From a virus, in the IMG/VR virus record IMGVR_UViG_3300031251_000017, positions 1 to 64,000 of that record: a DNA stretch of 64,000 nucleotides. One strand, given 5' to 3'. The notes below the pieces were generated by a model. The model ran no database searches, was not told the DNA's origin, and worked only from the letters and a program-made list of their open reading frames with translations. Positions 50,660 to 58,458 of the stretch are shown here, in pieces. A program made the translations under genes and the position numbers. The first letter of the stretch is position 1. Each line of letters begins with the position of its first letter.

Positions 50660-50888
50660 GGCTGTTATGAGACTTGCCGAATACCTCGAAGCAAAAAGCC
50701 TGACCGCCTCGGCGTTCGCCGAGTCCGTGGGCATCACCCCGACCGCCCTAAGCCGCTACCTTGGCGGCCAGAGGACGCCCTGTCTTGAGGTCGCCGGCCG
50801 GATCGTCGTCGCCTCGAAGGGCGAGGTCGACTTCCACGACCACCTCGACCCGACGCTCGCGAAGAAGATCAAGGCGGCTCGGAGATGA
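50658..50888 (+). CDS. Cro-like HTH regulator
   Basis: A 76-residue protein with an XRE-type HTH (LTASAFAESVGITPTALSRY, ~15-34). Starts at 50658 (MAVM) or 50667 (MRLAEY) are both possible; no strong ribosome-binding site is seen for either. It is the first gene of the rightward early operon, divergent from the repressor, the classic Cro position. The stop overlaps the next gene (ATGA). Confidence 0.78.
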   Translation: MAVMRLAEYLEAKSLTASAFAESVGITPTALSRYLGGQRTPCLEVAGRIVVASKGEVDFHDHLDPTLAKKIKAARR

Positions 50889-51217
50889 GTGCGCGCGAAC
50901 CTCTCAAGACGCGGCGCGCGCACGAACTCGCCTCAACCGAATTCCGGGGAGCGCCTTACGAGGTCGGCTTCGGCCGCTTCGAGGACGGTCGGCTCGCCGA
51001 AGTCTTCATCGACTGTCAAGCGAAGGGTCTGACTGCGATCTCCGACGACGCGAAAGATGTCGCCGTGTTGATCTCGATCGCTCTGCAATTCGGCGCGCCC
51101 GTTGAAGTGATCCGCGATTCTCTTACGCGCACAAGCGACGGCGAAGCGACCGGGATCGGCGGTCACGTTCTCGATCTTTTGGAAAACTCGAATCCTTCGG
51201 CCTCCCCGAAGGCGTGA
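50885..51217 (+). CDS. TSCPD-domain-like protein
   Basis: A 110-residue protein with YEVGFGRFEDGRLAEVFID, ISIALQFGAPVEVIRDSL and GGHVLDLLE. The order matches the TSCPD domain found at the C-terminus of some ribonucleotide reductases and as free-standing phage proteins. The Cys in the domain name is represented only by FIDC here. It overlaps the Cro-like gene by 4 nt. Confidence 0.6.
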   Translation: MSAREPLKTRRAHELASTEFRGAPYEVGFGRFEDGRLAEVFIDCQAKGLTAISDDAKDVAVLISIALQFGAPVEVIRDSLTRTSDGEATGIGGHVLDLLENSNPSASPKA

Positions 51218-51269
51218 CGGCGCTCGCCCCGGCGTCAATAGCGCGGGGCTTATTCACTCCTTGCAACTA

Positions 51270-51296
51270 GCCCCGGCTTCGGCCGGGGCGCTTTTC
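51270..51296 (+). terminator. Terminator-like hairpin in the early operon
   Basis: GCCCCGGC (51270-51277), TTCG, GCCGGGGC (51282-51289), then GCTTTTCC. It follows the TSCPD-like gene and could be an antitermination control point for the replication genes. Confidence 0.7.
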
Positions 51297-51312
51297 CAAA
51301 AGGGAAACGCCG

Positions 51313-51534
51313 ATGAAATGGATCGACCCACGCTTCGCCGGGAGCACTATTCACGAAGGCGTTCCGGTTCGTCTTCCTCCGAAAAAGGTGTTTCACACGC
51401 TCGCCGTTCATAACGATCCGCCGACGAAGAAGACGCGCCGCGAAGGCTTGCCTCGGCCGACTCACCTTGTCCCGATCTACGCCCTAATCCCGAAGCGGAC
51501 AGGCAAGCTCTATTCCTACGCAGGGCGCTACTAA
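51313..51534 (+). CDS. Small basic hypothetical protein
   Basis: A 73-residue basic protein (VRLPPKKVFHTLAVHN, then PPTKKTRREGLPRP). AGGGAAA precedes the ATG. No family recognised. Confidence 0.5.
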   Translation: MKWIDPRFAGSTIHEGVPVRLPPKKVFHTLAVHNDPPTKKTRREGLPRPTHLVPIYALIPKRTGKLYSYAGRY

Positions 51535-51552
51535 CCAAAGAAAGGTGCGGCA

Positions 51553-52035
51553 ATGTCCGAACAAGGCCACAACGGCTTCAACGCCACGACCGTCAATCGC
51601 TTCCTCGGGGAAGTGTTGCGCGTTCACGACAAGCTCGACGAAGCAAAGATCGAGCACATGAATAATTGCCGCGAGATTCGCGAGCCGATCAAGAGGATCG
51701 AGAAGCAAGCGAAGGATGCTGGAATCCCGCTCGCTGCGTTCCGCGCTCTCATCAAGTCCGAACTCGCCGAGCGCGCTTACAAGCGCGCGATCGACAAGGC
51801 TCGGCCGAACGATGAAGACGACGCCGATGCGTGGGACGCGCTTCGAGAGATCGCGGCCGAAGGAAAGCCCGACGATCTGTTCTCTCATGCCGTCAAGAAG
51901 CACGACGAGGAAGACGAGGATCGCGACCTTCGTCCTCGCACGTTGCGCGAGAAGGAAGACGACGCGGCGAAGAAGAACGCAAAACTGATCGAGGAAGGTA
52001 TCTCCGAACTCGACGATGGACTCGGTGACGACTAA
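51553..52035 (+). CDS. GapR/DUF2312-like helical protein
   Basis: A 160-residue helical protein. Residues ~12-75 (VNRFLGEVLRVHDKLDEAK, REIREPIKRIEKQAKDAGIP, LAAFRALIKSELAERAY) follow the layout of GapR/DUF2312 DNA-binding coiled coils, which in Alphaproteobacteria bind overtwisted AT-rich DNA. The C-terminus is very acidic (HDEEDEDRDLR). The assignment is tentative. It overlaps the resolvase gene by one base. Confidence 0.45.
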   Translation: MSEQGHNGFNATTVNRFLGEVLRVHDKLDEAKIEHMNNCREIREPIKRIEKQAKDAGIPLAAFRALIKSELAERAYKRAIDKARPNDEDDADAWDALREIAAEGKPDDLFSHAVKKHDEEDEDRDLRPRTLREKEDDAAKKNAKLIEEGISELDDGLGDD

Positions 52036-52607
52036 TGAAAATCCTCGCCCTCGACATAGCTCGGACCTCGGGGTTTTGCGTCGGCGTGGCCGGCGAAGCA
52101 AAGCCCCGTGTATGGGCCGAGCGGCTCGCCAAGAAGGGCGAGGGTTACGAAGAAGCGTGCGCCAATCTCGGGCGCACGCTACGCGACTGGCTTCGCGTCG
52201 AAAGCCCCGACTTGATTGCGATCGAAAGCTGGCTTCACCCGCTTGCTCAACCGAGCGGCGACGCCGCGATTATGCAACTACATTTGCACGGTGTAGTGCG
52301 CGGGATCGTCGCTTGTAAGAGCATCCCGATTCGGATGCCGACGCCGGCCGATGTGCGAATTCACTTTTGCGGGAAGTCTTCCGCCTTCAAGAGGACGCGC
52401 GGACCGAAGACGCCTCAAGAGAAAGCCGAAGCGCGCAAAGCGACGAAGGCGATGGTCATCAATCGCGCCATCCTGCTCGGCTATCTCCCGCGCGATTGCA
52501 AAGACGACAACGCGGCCGACGCCGCCGCCCTATGGGATTTCGCTTGCGCGCACTACGCGCGCGCCACGCCGCCTTCCATTCACCTATTCAACGAGGCCGC
52601 GCCATGA
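52035..52607 (+). CDS. RuvC-like Holliday junction resolvase
   Basis: A 190-residue protein with an RNase H-like fold: first Asp in MKILALDIARTSGFCVG (D7), Glu in LIAIESWLHP, and a C-terminal acidic pair in CKDDNAADAAALWDF. This four-acidic arrangement is typical of RuvC-type phage resolvases, which trim branched DNA before packaging. The stop overlaps the next gene by 4 nt. Confidence 0.8.
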   Translation: MKILALDIARTSGFCVGVAGEAKPRVWAERLAKKGEGYEEACANLGRTLRDWLRVESPDLIAIESWLHPLAQPSGDAAIMQLHLHGVVRGIVACKSIPIRMPTPADVRIHFCGKSSAFKRTRGPKTPQEKAEARKATKAMVINRAILLGYLPRDCKDDNAADAAALWDFACAHYARATPPSIHLFNEAAP

Positions 52608-52984
52608 ACGCAATCGAAGAAGTGGTTCGCCTTCGCAATCGGGTCGAGGAACTCGAAGCCGAACGCAAATTCTTGAAGGAGGCCCTACGCCCGAGCGATC
52701 GGCGCTTCTCGTCGCTCAAATTGACGCCGAGCGAGCGGACCATCCTTCATCGGCTCTACGCCGTCGCGCCGCAAGCTGTCTCGAATTCATCCTTGATCGT
52801 CGCGCTTGATAACGAAGACGCGGGTGATCCATTGAATACGCTTGCGGTCTTTATTCACAAGCTGCGGAAGAAGGTCTCGCCGATCGGCGTCGTCATCTTT
52901 AACGACTACACAGTCGGCTATTACATCGAGACGAGCGGGAAGAAGATTCTCGACGGCGTTATCGCGCGCGAGGTCGAGCAATGA
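52604..52984 (+). CDS. Winged-helix DNA-binding protein (OmpR-type)
   Basis: A 126-residue protein. A coiled coil (~1-32) precedes a domain with LTPSERTILHRLYA, PLNTLAVFIHKLRKKVSPIG and VIFNDYTVGYYIE, the pattern of OmpR/PhoB DNA-binding winged helices. No receiver domain is present, so it may be a constitutive phage regulator. It is coupled to its neighbours by ATGA overlaps. Confidence 0.75.
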   Translation: MNAIEEVVRLRNRVEELEAERKFLKEALRPSDRRFSSLKLTPSERTILHRLYAVAPQAVSNSSLIVALDNEDAGDPLNTLAVFIHKLRKKVSPIGVVIFNDYTVGYYIETSGKKILDGVIAREVEQ

Positions 52985-53547
52985 ACTGGCCCTTCGGGAA
53001 CCTCCCGCGCTTCGCTTACGATCTAATCGTCGTCGATCCTCCGTGGAGCTTCGAGAACTGGAGCGACAAAGACCTTCGGAAGACGGCGAAGGGTCAATAC
53101 TCTTGCATGACGCAGCAGGACATCCTTCGTCTCCCGATCGGGAACCTCGCGAAGCGCGACGCCATCTGTCTCTTGTGGGCGACGAATCCAATGCTCAAGC
53201 AGGGGATCGAGGCGCTCGAAGCGTGGGGATTTCAATACAAGACAAGCGCCCACTGGGTTAAGCGCACGAAGAAAAAGAAGCTAGGCTTCGGAACCGGCTA
53301 CATCCTTCGCTCGGCCGGCGAGCCGTTGCTAGTCGGAACGATGGGCAAGCCGGAAACAACGAATAGCGTCCGATCGGTCTTCGAGGGTCTTGTGCGACAA
53401 CACTCCCGCAAGCCGGAAGAATCCTTCGCATGGGCCGAGCGGCTTATGCCGGGCGCGAAGCGCGTCGAAATCTTCTCCCGTCAATCGCGCCCCGGATGGG
53501 ATGCGTGGGGGAATGAGACAAACCGTTTTGTGAGGGGGCCGAAATGA
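52981..53547 (+). CDS. MT-A70-family adenine methyltransferase
   Basis: A 188-residue N6-adenine methyltransferase with the catalytic DPPW motif (VVDPPWSFENW, 18-28). Further family motifs are LLWATNPMLKQGIEALEAWG, KTSAHWVKRTKKKK and RSVFEGLVRQHSRKPEE. It could methylate phage DNA to evade restriction or to mark DNA for regulation. It directly precedes a GcrA-like gene (4-nt overlap), notable because GcrA reads adenine methylation in Alphaproteobacteria. Confidence 0.9.
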   Translation: MNWPFGNLPRFAYDLIVVDPPWSFENWSDKDLRKTAKGQYSCMTQQDILRLPIGNLAKRDAICLLWATNPMLKQGIEALEAWGFQYKTSAHWVKRTKKKKLGFGTGYILRSAGEPLLVGTMGKPETTNSVRSVFEGLVRQHSRKPEESFAWAERLMPGAKRVEIFSRQSRPGWDAWGNETNRFVRGPK

Positions 53548-54041
53548 CCGGGAACTGGTGGAACGCGGAACGCGAGCAACAGGTTCGCGAGCTTTGGCCG
53601 ACGCACTCGGCTTCGGAGATCGGGGCGAAGATCGGCGCTTCTCGAAATGCCGTGATCGGCAAGGCTTCCCGGCTCGGCCTTACCGGCGGGAAGCCGAAGC
53701 CCATTCAAACGAGGAAGCCTTCCGCTGATCCGAAGACGGTTAGGGCGCGCGCCCTTCGTCGAGCGCGCGCCGCCGGTATATCCCCACCCCCGCTTCCGAA
53801 ACGCGAACCAGCGACCACGGCTCCCCCGCCGCCGGTCGATTCAAAGCGCGTCCCGCTAATCGAACTCACATACCGATCTTGCCGCTGGCCGCTCGGCGAT
53901 CCTCAAGACGACGACTTCTGCTTCTGTGGGGCCGATCGCGAGTCGCTCGCCGTCAATCGCCCTTACTGCGCCGGCCACGAGGTGCTCGCCTATCGGCCGA
54001 CGACTGGTCTGATTCTCAAGAAGCGTCGGGGGATGTTGTGA
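53544..54041 (+). CDS. GcrA-family cell-cycle regulator
   Basis: A 165-residue protein. The N-terminal HTH (EREQQVRELWPTHSASEIG, then SRNAVIGKASRLGL) is the GcrA signature, and the C-terminus has SCRWPLGDPQDDDFCFCG and NRPYCAGHEVLAY, the sigma-binding end. In Caulobacter GcrA activates genes at GANTC-methylated promoters with sigma-70. A phage copy could redirect host cell-cycle genes or activate phage promoters. Coupled to the methyltransferase gene. Confidence 0.88.
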   Translation: MTGNWWNAEREQQVRELWPTHSASEIGAKIGASRNAVIGKASRLGLTGGKPKPIQTRKPSADPKTVRARALRRARAAGISPPPLPKREPATTAPPPPVDSKRVPLIELTYRSCRWPLGDPQDDDFCFCGADRESLAVNRPYCAGHEVLAYRPTTGLILKKRRGML

Positions 54042-54256
54042 GCGCCGTGGGGTCGATCATCAAATATGAGGACTTCCTCGGCGTGCTTGAACGCTTCGCC
54101 TTCGAGCGCGAGGAAACCGCGCGGCGCACAGGCTTCGAGCATCACAAGCGCGATTGCGAAGTCCTCGATCGACTCGTCCTTCTATTCGCCGCCGGGAAGC
54201 CCGAGATCATGCAGGCCCTTCGCACGGCTTCCAAGCGTCTCGAACGAGGGGCCTAG
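54038..54256 (+). CDS. Small helical hypothetical protein
   Basis: A 72-residue protein starting at GTG that overlaps the GcrA stop (GTGA). Helical and charged (YEDFLGVLERFAFEREETARR). No family recognised. Confidence 0.5.
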   Translation: MSAVGSIIKYEDFLGVLERFAFEREETARRTGFEHHKRDCEVLDRLVLLFAAGKPEIMQALRTASKRLERGA

Positions 54257-54263
54257 TGGCGAA

Positions 54264-54509
54264 ATGAAGAAGCGCAAGAGCAAAAACGACGACCCGCGCG
54301 ATTGCGCCTGCGGACTCAACAAGGGGCGCGGCTACATCTGGCGCGATGATACCGGCGTCGATCATATCGAATGTGAGGCGTGTTCAACCGGGCCTAGGTT
54401 CCCATATTGGCGCCCGCACACAGTGCATTACCGGGGTAGCCTCGGCGAAAGCAATACCCCGGCGCAAGGGGACTTGTTCGGGAATATTGCATTTATGGGG
54501 CCTCTCTAA
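54264..54509 (+). CDS. Small zinc-ribbon-like protein
   Basis: An 81-residue protein with Cys pairs CAC and CEAC (DCACGLNKGRGYIWRDD, HIECEACSTGP), likely binding zinc. The stop overlaps the next start (TAATG). Function unknown. Confidence 0.55.
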   Translation: MKKRKSKNDDPRDCACGLNKGRGYIWRDDTGVDHIECEACSTGPRFPYWRPHTVHYRGSLGESNTPAQGDLFGNIAFMGPL

Positions 54510-54859
54510 TGCCGCTCCCGTCTCGGCAACACCGCTATTCGCTCGCGGACATTGTGACCGCCGCGAAGATGGCTGGCTCGGGAGCGAGCGCCGACGAGAT
54601 AGCGCGGGCGATCGGTCGGGGGATGAACGTAACAGACGTTTACAAGCTCCTGACCCGTTACGGAATCTCATTAATCCCGAAGCACCACACGCAGGTTTGC
54701 CTCCCGCTCGTCGTCTCGCGCGCTTCTATGGAAGCCGCGAGCGCGATCGCAGAGAAGATGGGCGAAGACCCGCAATGGCTCGTCGCTCGAATTCTTGAGG
54801 CTTGTATAACCGACCGCGCGACCGTTGCGCGTGTTCTAGAATGGATCGACCCACGATGA
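54509..54859 (+). CDS. HTH-containing hypothetical protein
   Basis: A 116-residue protein. Residues ~10-50 look like a helix-turn-helix (ADIVTAAKMAGSGASADEIA, NVTDVYKLLTRYGI). The rest is helical (ASMEAASAIAEKMGEDPQWL). It overlaps the following gene by 4 nt. Possibly a DNA-binding regulator. Confidence 0.5.
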   Translation: MPLPSRQHRYSLADIVTAAKMAGSGASADEIARAIGRGMNVTDVYKLLTRYGISLIPKHHTQVCLPLVVSRASMEAASAIAEKMGEDPQWLVARILEACITDRATVARVLEWIDPR

Positions 54860-55176
54860 ACACTTACGACATAATGTTCGGTGCGTTCTTTGGTTCGGCT
54901 ATTGCCCTGTTTATCAAGGCCACGAACGAACTCGCTCGCGCGCGAAAAGACGCGACGCCCGAAGTCAAAGAACCGGAGAACTGCCCGCATTGCCGCTATT
55001 GGTGGCGAACCTCCTTTTGTGATCTCGGGAAGGACTTCGATGGGCGGGAGATCATCCTCGGGATTTGTCGTCGCAACGCTCCGAAGGAAGTCGCGAACTG
55101 CTCAACGAAGCAATGGCCCGAGGTCGCGCACGACGATTGGTGCGGCGAATTCGAGACGAAGGAATGGAAGAAGTGA
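54856..55176 (+). CDS. Membrane-anchored Cys-rich protein
   Basis: A 106-residue protein with an N-terminal hydrophobic segment (YDIMFGAFFGSAIALFI) and six Cys (CPHC, FCDL, ICRR, NCST, WCGE), suggesting metal or disulphide binding. It overlaps the primase gene. Similar proteins occur in phage early regions; role unknown. Confidence 0.5.
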   Translation: MNTYDIMFGAFFGSAIALFIKATNELARARKDATPEVKEPENCPHCRYWWRTSFCDLGKDFDGREIILGICRRNAPKEVANCSTKQWPEVAHDDWCGEFETKEWKK

Positions 55177-56348
55177 CCGACGCCGACTTCGACGCGTGGG
55201 TCCAGAAGGCCCGAGACACAAAGATCGAACACGTCGCCGAGGCGCTCGGGATTCGCGTCCCGGCGCGCGGAGAATATCAAGGCCCCTGCCCTATCTGCGG
55301 CGGCACCGATCGCTTCTCGATCAACGTCAAGAAGCAAGTCTTCAACTGTCGCGGCGGCGAAGGCGGCGACGCGATCAAGATGGTTCAGCATGTGAACGCC
55401 TGCGAATTCGTCCCGGCTTGCGAGTTCATCAACGAAGAACCGGCGCCGCGCTCGTCGAGCGGCTATCGCGAGCGCGATCCGGCGATCGACAAAGAGCGGA
55501 AGGAAGAACGGAAGGACGCCGCGATCGAGCGCGAGGAAAAGGAGAAGGCCGAGATCGACGATGCGATCGTTATCGCGACTCGCTTCTTTGACGAGGCGAA
55601 GCCGATCGAGGGAACGGTCGCCGAGGACTATCTGGAGCGACGTGGCCTTCCGGCCGGGTTCATCCCGCCGGGTTCCGATCTTCGCTTCGTCCCTCACCTC
55701 GCATACTGGGGATATGCCGACCGCGACTCCGGCGAGTTAATCGACCTCGGGCCGTTCCATTGCCTCGTCGGTGCGATCCGTGCGGTTGATGGGCGCATTA
55801 TCGGCATCCATCGCACCTATCTCGGACCGGATGGCGGGAAGCTCCGACCGCCGGGAGACCCCGCTCGCAACCGGGCGAAGAAGATTTTCCGCAAGTCGCA
55901 AGGCGGTCTGATCCGCTTCGGCGAGATCGGCGAGACGCTAGCCGTTGGTGAAGGCATCGAAAGCACCCTCTCCTTCCGCCGGCTTGCGCTGGAAGAAGCT
56001 GTCTCCGGGGTGCCGGGTGATGTTTCGTATGCGGCGGGAGTGTCGCTCGGGAACATTTCTGGTTCGTCGACCGGCACCATTCCCCATCCCAAGAAGAAGC
56101 GCGGCTCGATGCAAAACGGCGAACCCGATCCAGACCATCCGGGAATGATCCTCCCCCCGCAAGTGAAGCGCCTGATCTTGATCGGCGACGGCGACTCCGA
56201 TCCGGCTGAGACGGCGATGCGCCTTCGAACGGCGGGCGCGCGAGCGCGGCTAGCCGGGATCGAGGTCTCAATCTGGATGGCGCCCGAGGGGAAGGACGCA
56301 AACGATGTCCTGCTCGAAAACCTCAAGAACAGGAGCGCGGCGGAATGA
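55164..56348 (+). CDS. DNA primase with zinc-finger and Toprim domains
   Basis: A 394-residue primase (start ATG 55164; GTG at 55173 overlapping the previous stop is an alternative). Residues ~40-75 form the zinc-finger region: CPICGGTDRFS, then FNCRGGEGGDAI. The usual fourth Cys (CRGC) is Gly here. A Toprim domain follows: TLAVGEGIESTLS, then LILIGDGDSDPAE and KDANDVLLENL. It would make primers for phage DNA replication and is coupled to the DnaA-IV gene. Confidence 0.85.
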   Translation: MEEVTDADFDAWVQKARDTKIEHVAEALGIRVPARGEYQGPCPICGGTDRFSINVKKQVFNCRGGEGGDAIKMVQHVNACEFVPACEFINEEPAPRSSSGYRERDPAIDKERKEERKDAAIEREEKEKAEIDDAIVIATRFFDEAKPIEGTVAEDYLERRGLPAGFIPPGSDLRFVPHLAYWGYADRDSGELIDLGPFHCLVGAIRAVDGRIIGIHRTYLGPDGGKLRPPGDPARNRAKKIFRKSQGGLIRFGEIGETLAVGEGIESTLSFRRLALEEAVSGVPGDVSYAAGVSLGNISGSSTGTIPHPKKKRGSMQNGEPDPDHPGMILPPQVKRLILIGDGDSDPAETAMRLRTAGARARLAGIEVSIWMAPEGKDANDVLLENLKNRSAAE

Positions 56349-56815
56349 ACCGGGTTGATCGAGTCGAGACTCACGCCGTTTTGGAAAAGAGGGGCGGCGT
56401 CGCGGTCCTCGCTATGCGCGAGGGGTCGGCGCCAACGCTCGAAGACAAGCGCGAAAGGATTCTTCGACGAGAGGCGAAGGAACTCGATCGCCTGTTGAGG
56501 GTTCGCGCGCTTATATCGCCGCCGCCGGCTATGACGATGACCGTGATCGCTTTGGCGGTCGGCCAGCACTTCCGAATAACGGGAGCCGAGATCAAATCTA
56601 AGAACAGATTTACAGGGCCGAGGTTCGCGCGCCTCGTCGCTTATTTCCTATCCCGCGAACTCACGACGGCTTCCTTCCCGACGATCGGTCGCTTCTTCGG
56701 GAAAGATCACACTTGCGCGCTCAAGGGGAATCGCCGGCTCGCCGATCGTCTAGCGGCTGGCGACAATCAACTCGCGTCCGATCTCGGCGCGATCAAGGAA
56801 AGGATCGGGCTATGA
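56345..56815 (+). CDS. DnaA domain IV-like DNA-binding protein
   Basis: A 156-residue protein whose C-terminal ~85 residues match the DnaA origin-binding domain: IALAVGQHFRITGAEIKSKNR, ARLVAYFLSRELTTASFPTI and RFFGKDHTCALKG (landmarks). DnaA domains I-III (including the ATPase) are missing. It may bind the phage origin or compete with host DnaA at DnaA boxes. It overlaps the primase and the following gene by 4 nt each. Confidence 0.8.
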   Translation: MNRVDRVETHAVLEKRGGVAVLAMREGSAPTLEDKRERILRREAKELDRLLRVRALISPPPAMTMTVIALAVGQHFRITGAEIKSKNRFTGPRFARLVAYFLSRELTTASFPTIGRFFGKDHTCALKGNRRLADRLAAGDNQLASDLGAIKERIGL

Positions 56816-57036
56816 GCCAATCGCGCAAGCACTCGGCCTTTGAGGCAGTAGCGAACACGGTCGTCGGGATCGCGCTTTCGTTCGCCTCCGTTCAATGGCT
56901 GTTTCCCCTGTTCGGCGTCGAGATGTCGCTCTCGCAGAACTTCGCGTCGACCGGGTTGATGACGATCCTCTCGCTTATCCGGTCTTACGCGCTTCGGCGG
57001 GTCTTCAACTGGCTACATCGGCGGGGGCTTAATTGA
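56812..57036 (+). CDS. Small membrane protein (DUF7220-like)
   Basis: A 74-residue protein beginning MSQSRKHSAFEAVANTVVG, with two hydrophobic stretches and a C-terminal SLIRSYALRRVFNWLHRRG. This closely recalls a family of small phage membrane proteins (DUF7220), often located among replication genes. Coupled to its neighbours. Confidence 0.7.
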   Translation: MSQSRKHSAFEAVANTVVGIALSFASVQWLFPLFGVEMSLSQNFASTGLMTILSLIRSYALRRVFNWLHRRGLN

Positions 57037-57170
57037 TCGAGCGCCTCCCCTATCGTTTCCGATCGACCGGCCGACTCGTCTTTATCATCGTCGTGCGGAC
57101 CCCCTCCCGCATGATTAAGCGCGCTCGTAAGAAAGCGCGCGCCGCCCGACTTAACCCGAGGCCAGCATGA
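57033..57170 (+). CDS. Small basic protein (45 aa)
   Basis: A 45-residue ORF starting at TTG overlapping the previous stop (TTGA); its own stop overlaps the ATPase start (ATGA). It is strongly basic (MIKRARKKARAARLNPRPA at the end). It fills the only gap in an otherwise fully overlapping operon, the main support for translation. Confidence 0.5.
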   Translation: MIERLPYRFRSTGRLVFIIVVRTPSRMIKRARKKARAARLNPRPA

Positions 57171-58456
57171 CCGCGATCCCGCCCATCCTCTCCTTCGACC
57201 AGTTCGTCGAGGTTAGCCGGCCGCTCACCGATCCACCTCCCTATCAATCGCGCTTTTCGGCCGTCCGATGGAATGACCTCGATCTTCCCGGAGCGGAGCA
57301 CGAATGGCTCGTAAAGAACGTGGTCACGCGGCGGGAGCGAACGATGATGGTCGGGGCTTCGCAATCCGGGAAGTCGTTTCTCGCGATCGACCTCGCCCTC
57401 TCGATCGCCAGAGGCGTGCCGTGGTTCGGAAACCGGGTGCTGAGAGGCGGCGTGGTCTATCAGGCGGGAGAGGGCGGGCGAGGGATTAAGAAGCGCCTAC
57501 GGGCCTACAGGGCTGAACATAGCCTATCCCCCGACGCCGACCTTCCCTTCGTCCTCCTGCCGGCGACCGTCGATCTCTTTTCCGGCGACGACGCCTGCGA
57601 GGCTTTGATCGCCGAGTCGATCCACTGGGGATCGACCTTCGATTGTCCGCTTGAACTCGTCGTGATCGACACCCTCTCGACGGCGACGCCGGGAGCCGAC
57701 GAGAATTCCTCGAAGGACATCGGCCCGGTCCTCGCCCGTTGCGAGAGGATCGCCCACAAGACGAACGCTGCCGTCATGCTGGTTCACCACATGAATTCCG
57801 GGGGCCAGAAGCCGCGCGGCCATACCTCGATCCTCGCTAACCTCGACTCGGTCCTCAAGGTCGAGAAGCTCGACGAGATGGACATCGACCGCCGGGCGAT
57901 CCGCGAGATCGAGATCGCCAAAGAGAAGGACGGGGAGAGCGGCAAGAAGTGGCGCTTCGTGCTTCCCGCTGTAGAGATCGGGAGAGACGCCGAGGGCGAG
58001 CCGGTAACGTCCTGCGTCGTGCGTGGGCCGAACTCGGAGGGCGCGCCGGGCGAGACCTCGAAGGCGACCGACGCCGGCATCCGGCTAACCCCGCAAGCCG
58101 AGGTGTTCCTCCGTGCCGTCTATCGCGCACTCGCCGACCACGGCGAATCGCCGCCGCACGAACTCGGACTCCCCGGCGGGACGCGGGTCGTTAAATGGAA
58201 GACGCTCGGCGAGGTGTTCGCCTCGATGGCTTTCGACGGCGCCGACGAGGCCGACCCGAAGAAGCGGCAAGACAAGCTGTCGCAAGCGATGAAGCGGCAC
58301 GGCGAGCGCCTTATGCAGCTGAACGTGATAATGCGGGAGAACCCCTTCGTCTGGCTGACAGGCCGCAAGGTTCGCGGCTTCGCGAAGCGGGACGACAGCG
58401 CCGAGCGCCGGGCCGAGGAAGCGCCGCCGCCCATGCAAGACGACGAGGGGTTCTAA
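57167..58456 (+). CDS. RecA-fold ATPase (RepA/AAA_25-type replication helicase)
   Basis: A 429-residue ATPase. Walker A MVGASQSGKSFLA (61-73), then VVYQAGEGGRGIKKR, Walker B LELVVIDTLSTATPG and MLVHHMNSGG. These are typical of the RepA/AAA_25 group that unwinds or loads at phage and plasmid origins. The C-terminal ~130 residues carry a winged-helix-like region (RVVKWKTLGEVFASMAF). With primase and the DnaA-IV protein it forms the replication module. Confidence 0.85.
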   Translation: MTAIPPILSFDQFVEVSRPLTDPPPYQSRFSAVRWNDLDLPGAEHEWLVKNVVTRRERTMMVGASQSGKSFLAIDLALSIARGVPWFGNRVLRGGVVYQAGEGGRGIKKRLRAYRAEHSLSPDADLPFVLLPATVDLFSGDDACEALIAESIHWGSTFDCPLELVVIDTLSTATPGADENSSKDIGPVLARCERIAHKTNAAVMLVHHMNSGGQKPRGHTSILANLDSVLKVEKLDEMDIDRRAIREIEIAKEKDGESGKKWRFVLPAVEIGRDAEGEPVTSCVVRGPNSEGAPGETSKATDAGIRLTPQAEVFLRAVYRALADHGESPPHELGLPGGTRVVKWKTLGEVFASMAFDGADEADPKKRQDKLSQAMKRHGERLMQLNVIMRENPFVWLTGRKVRGFAKRDDSAERRAEEAPPPMQDDEGF

Positions 58457-58458
58457 CC

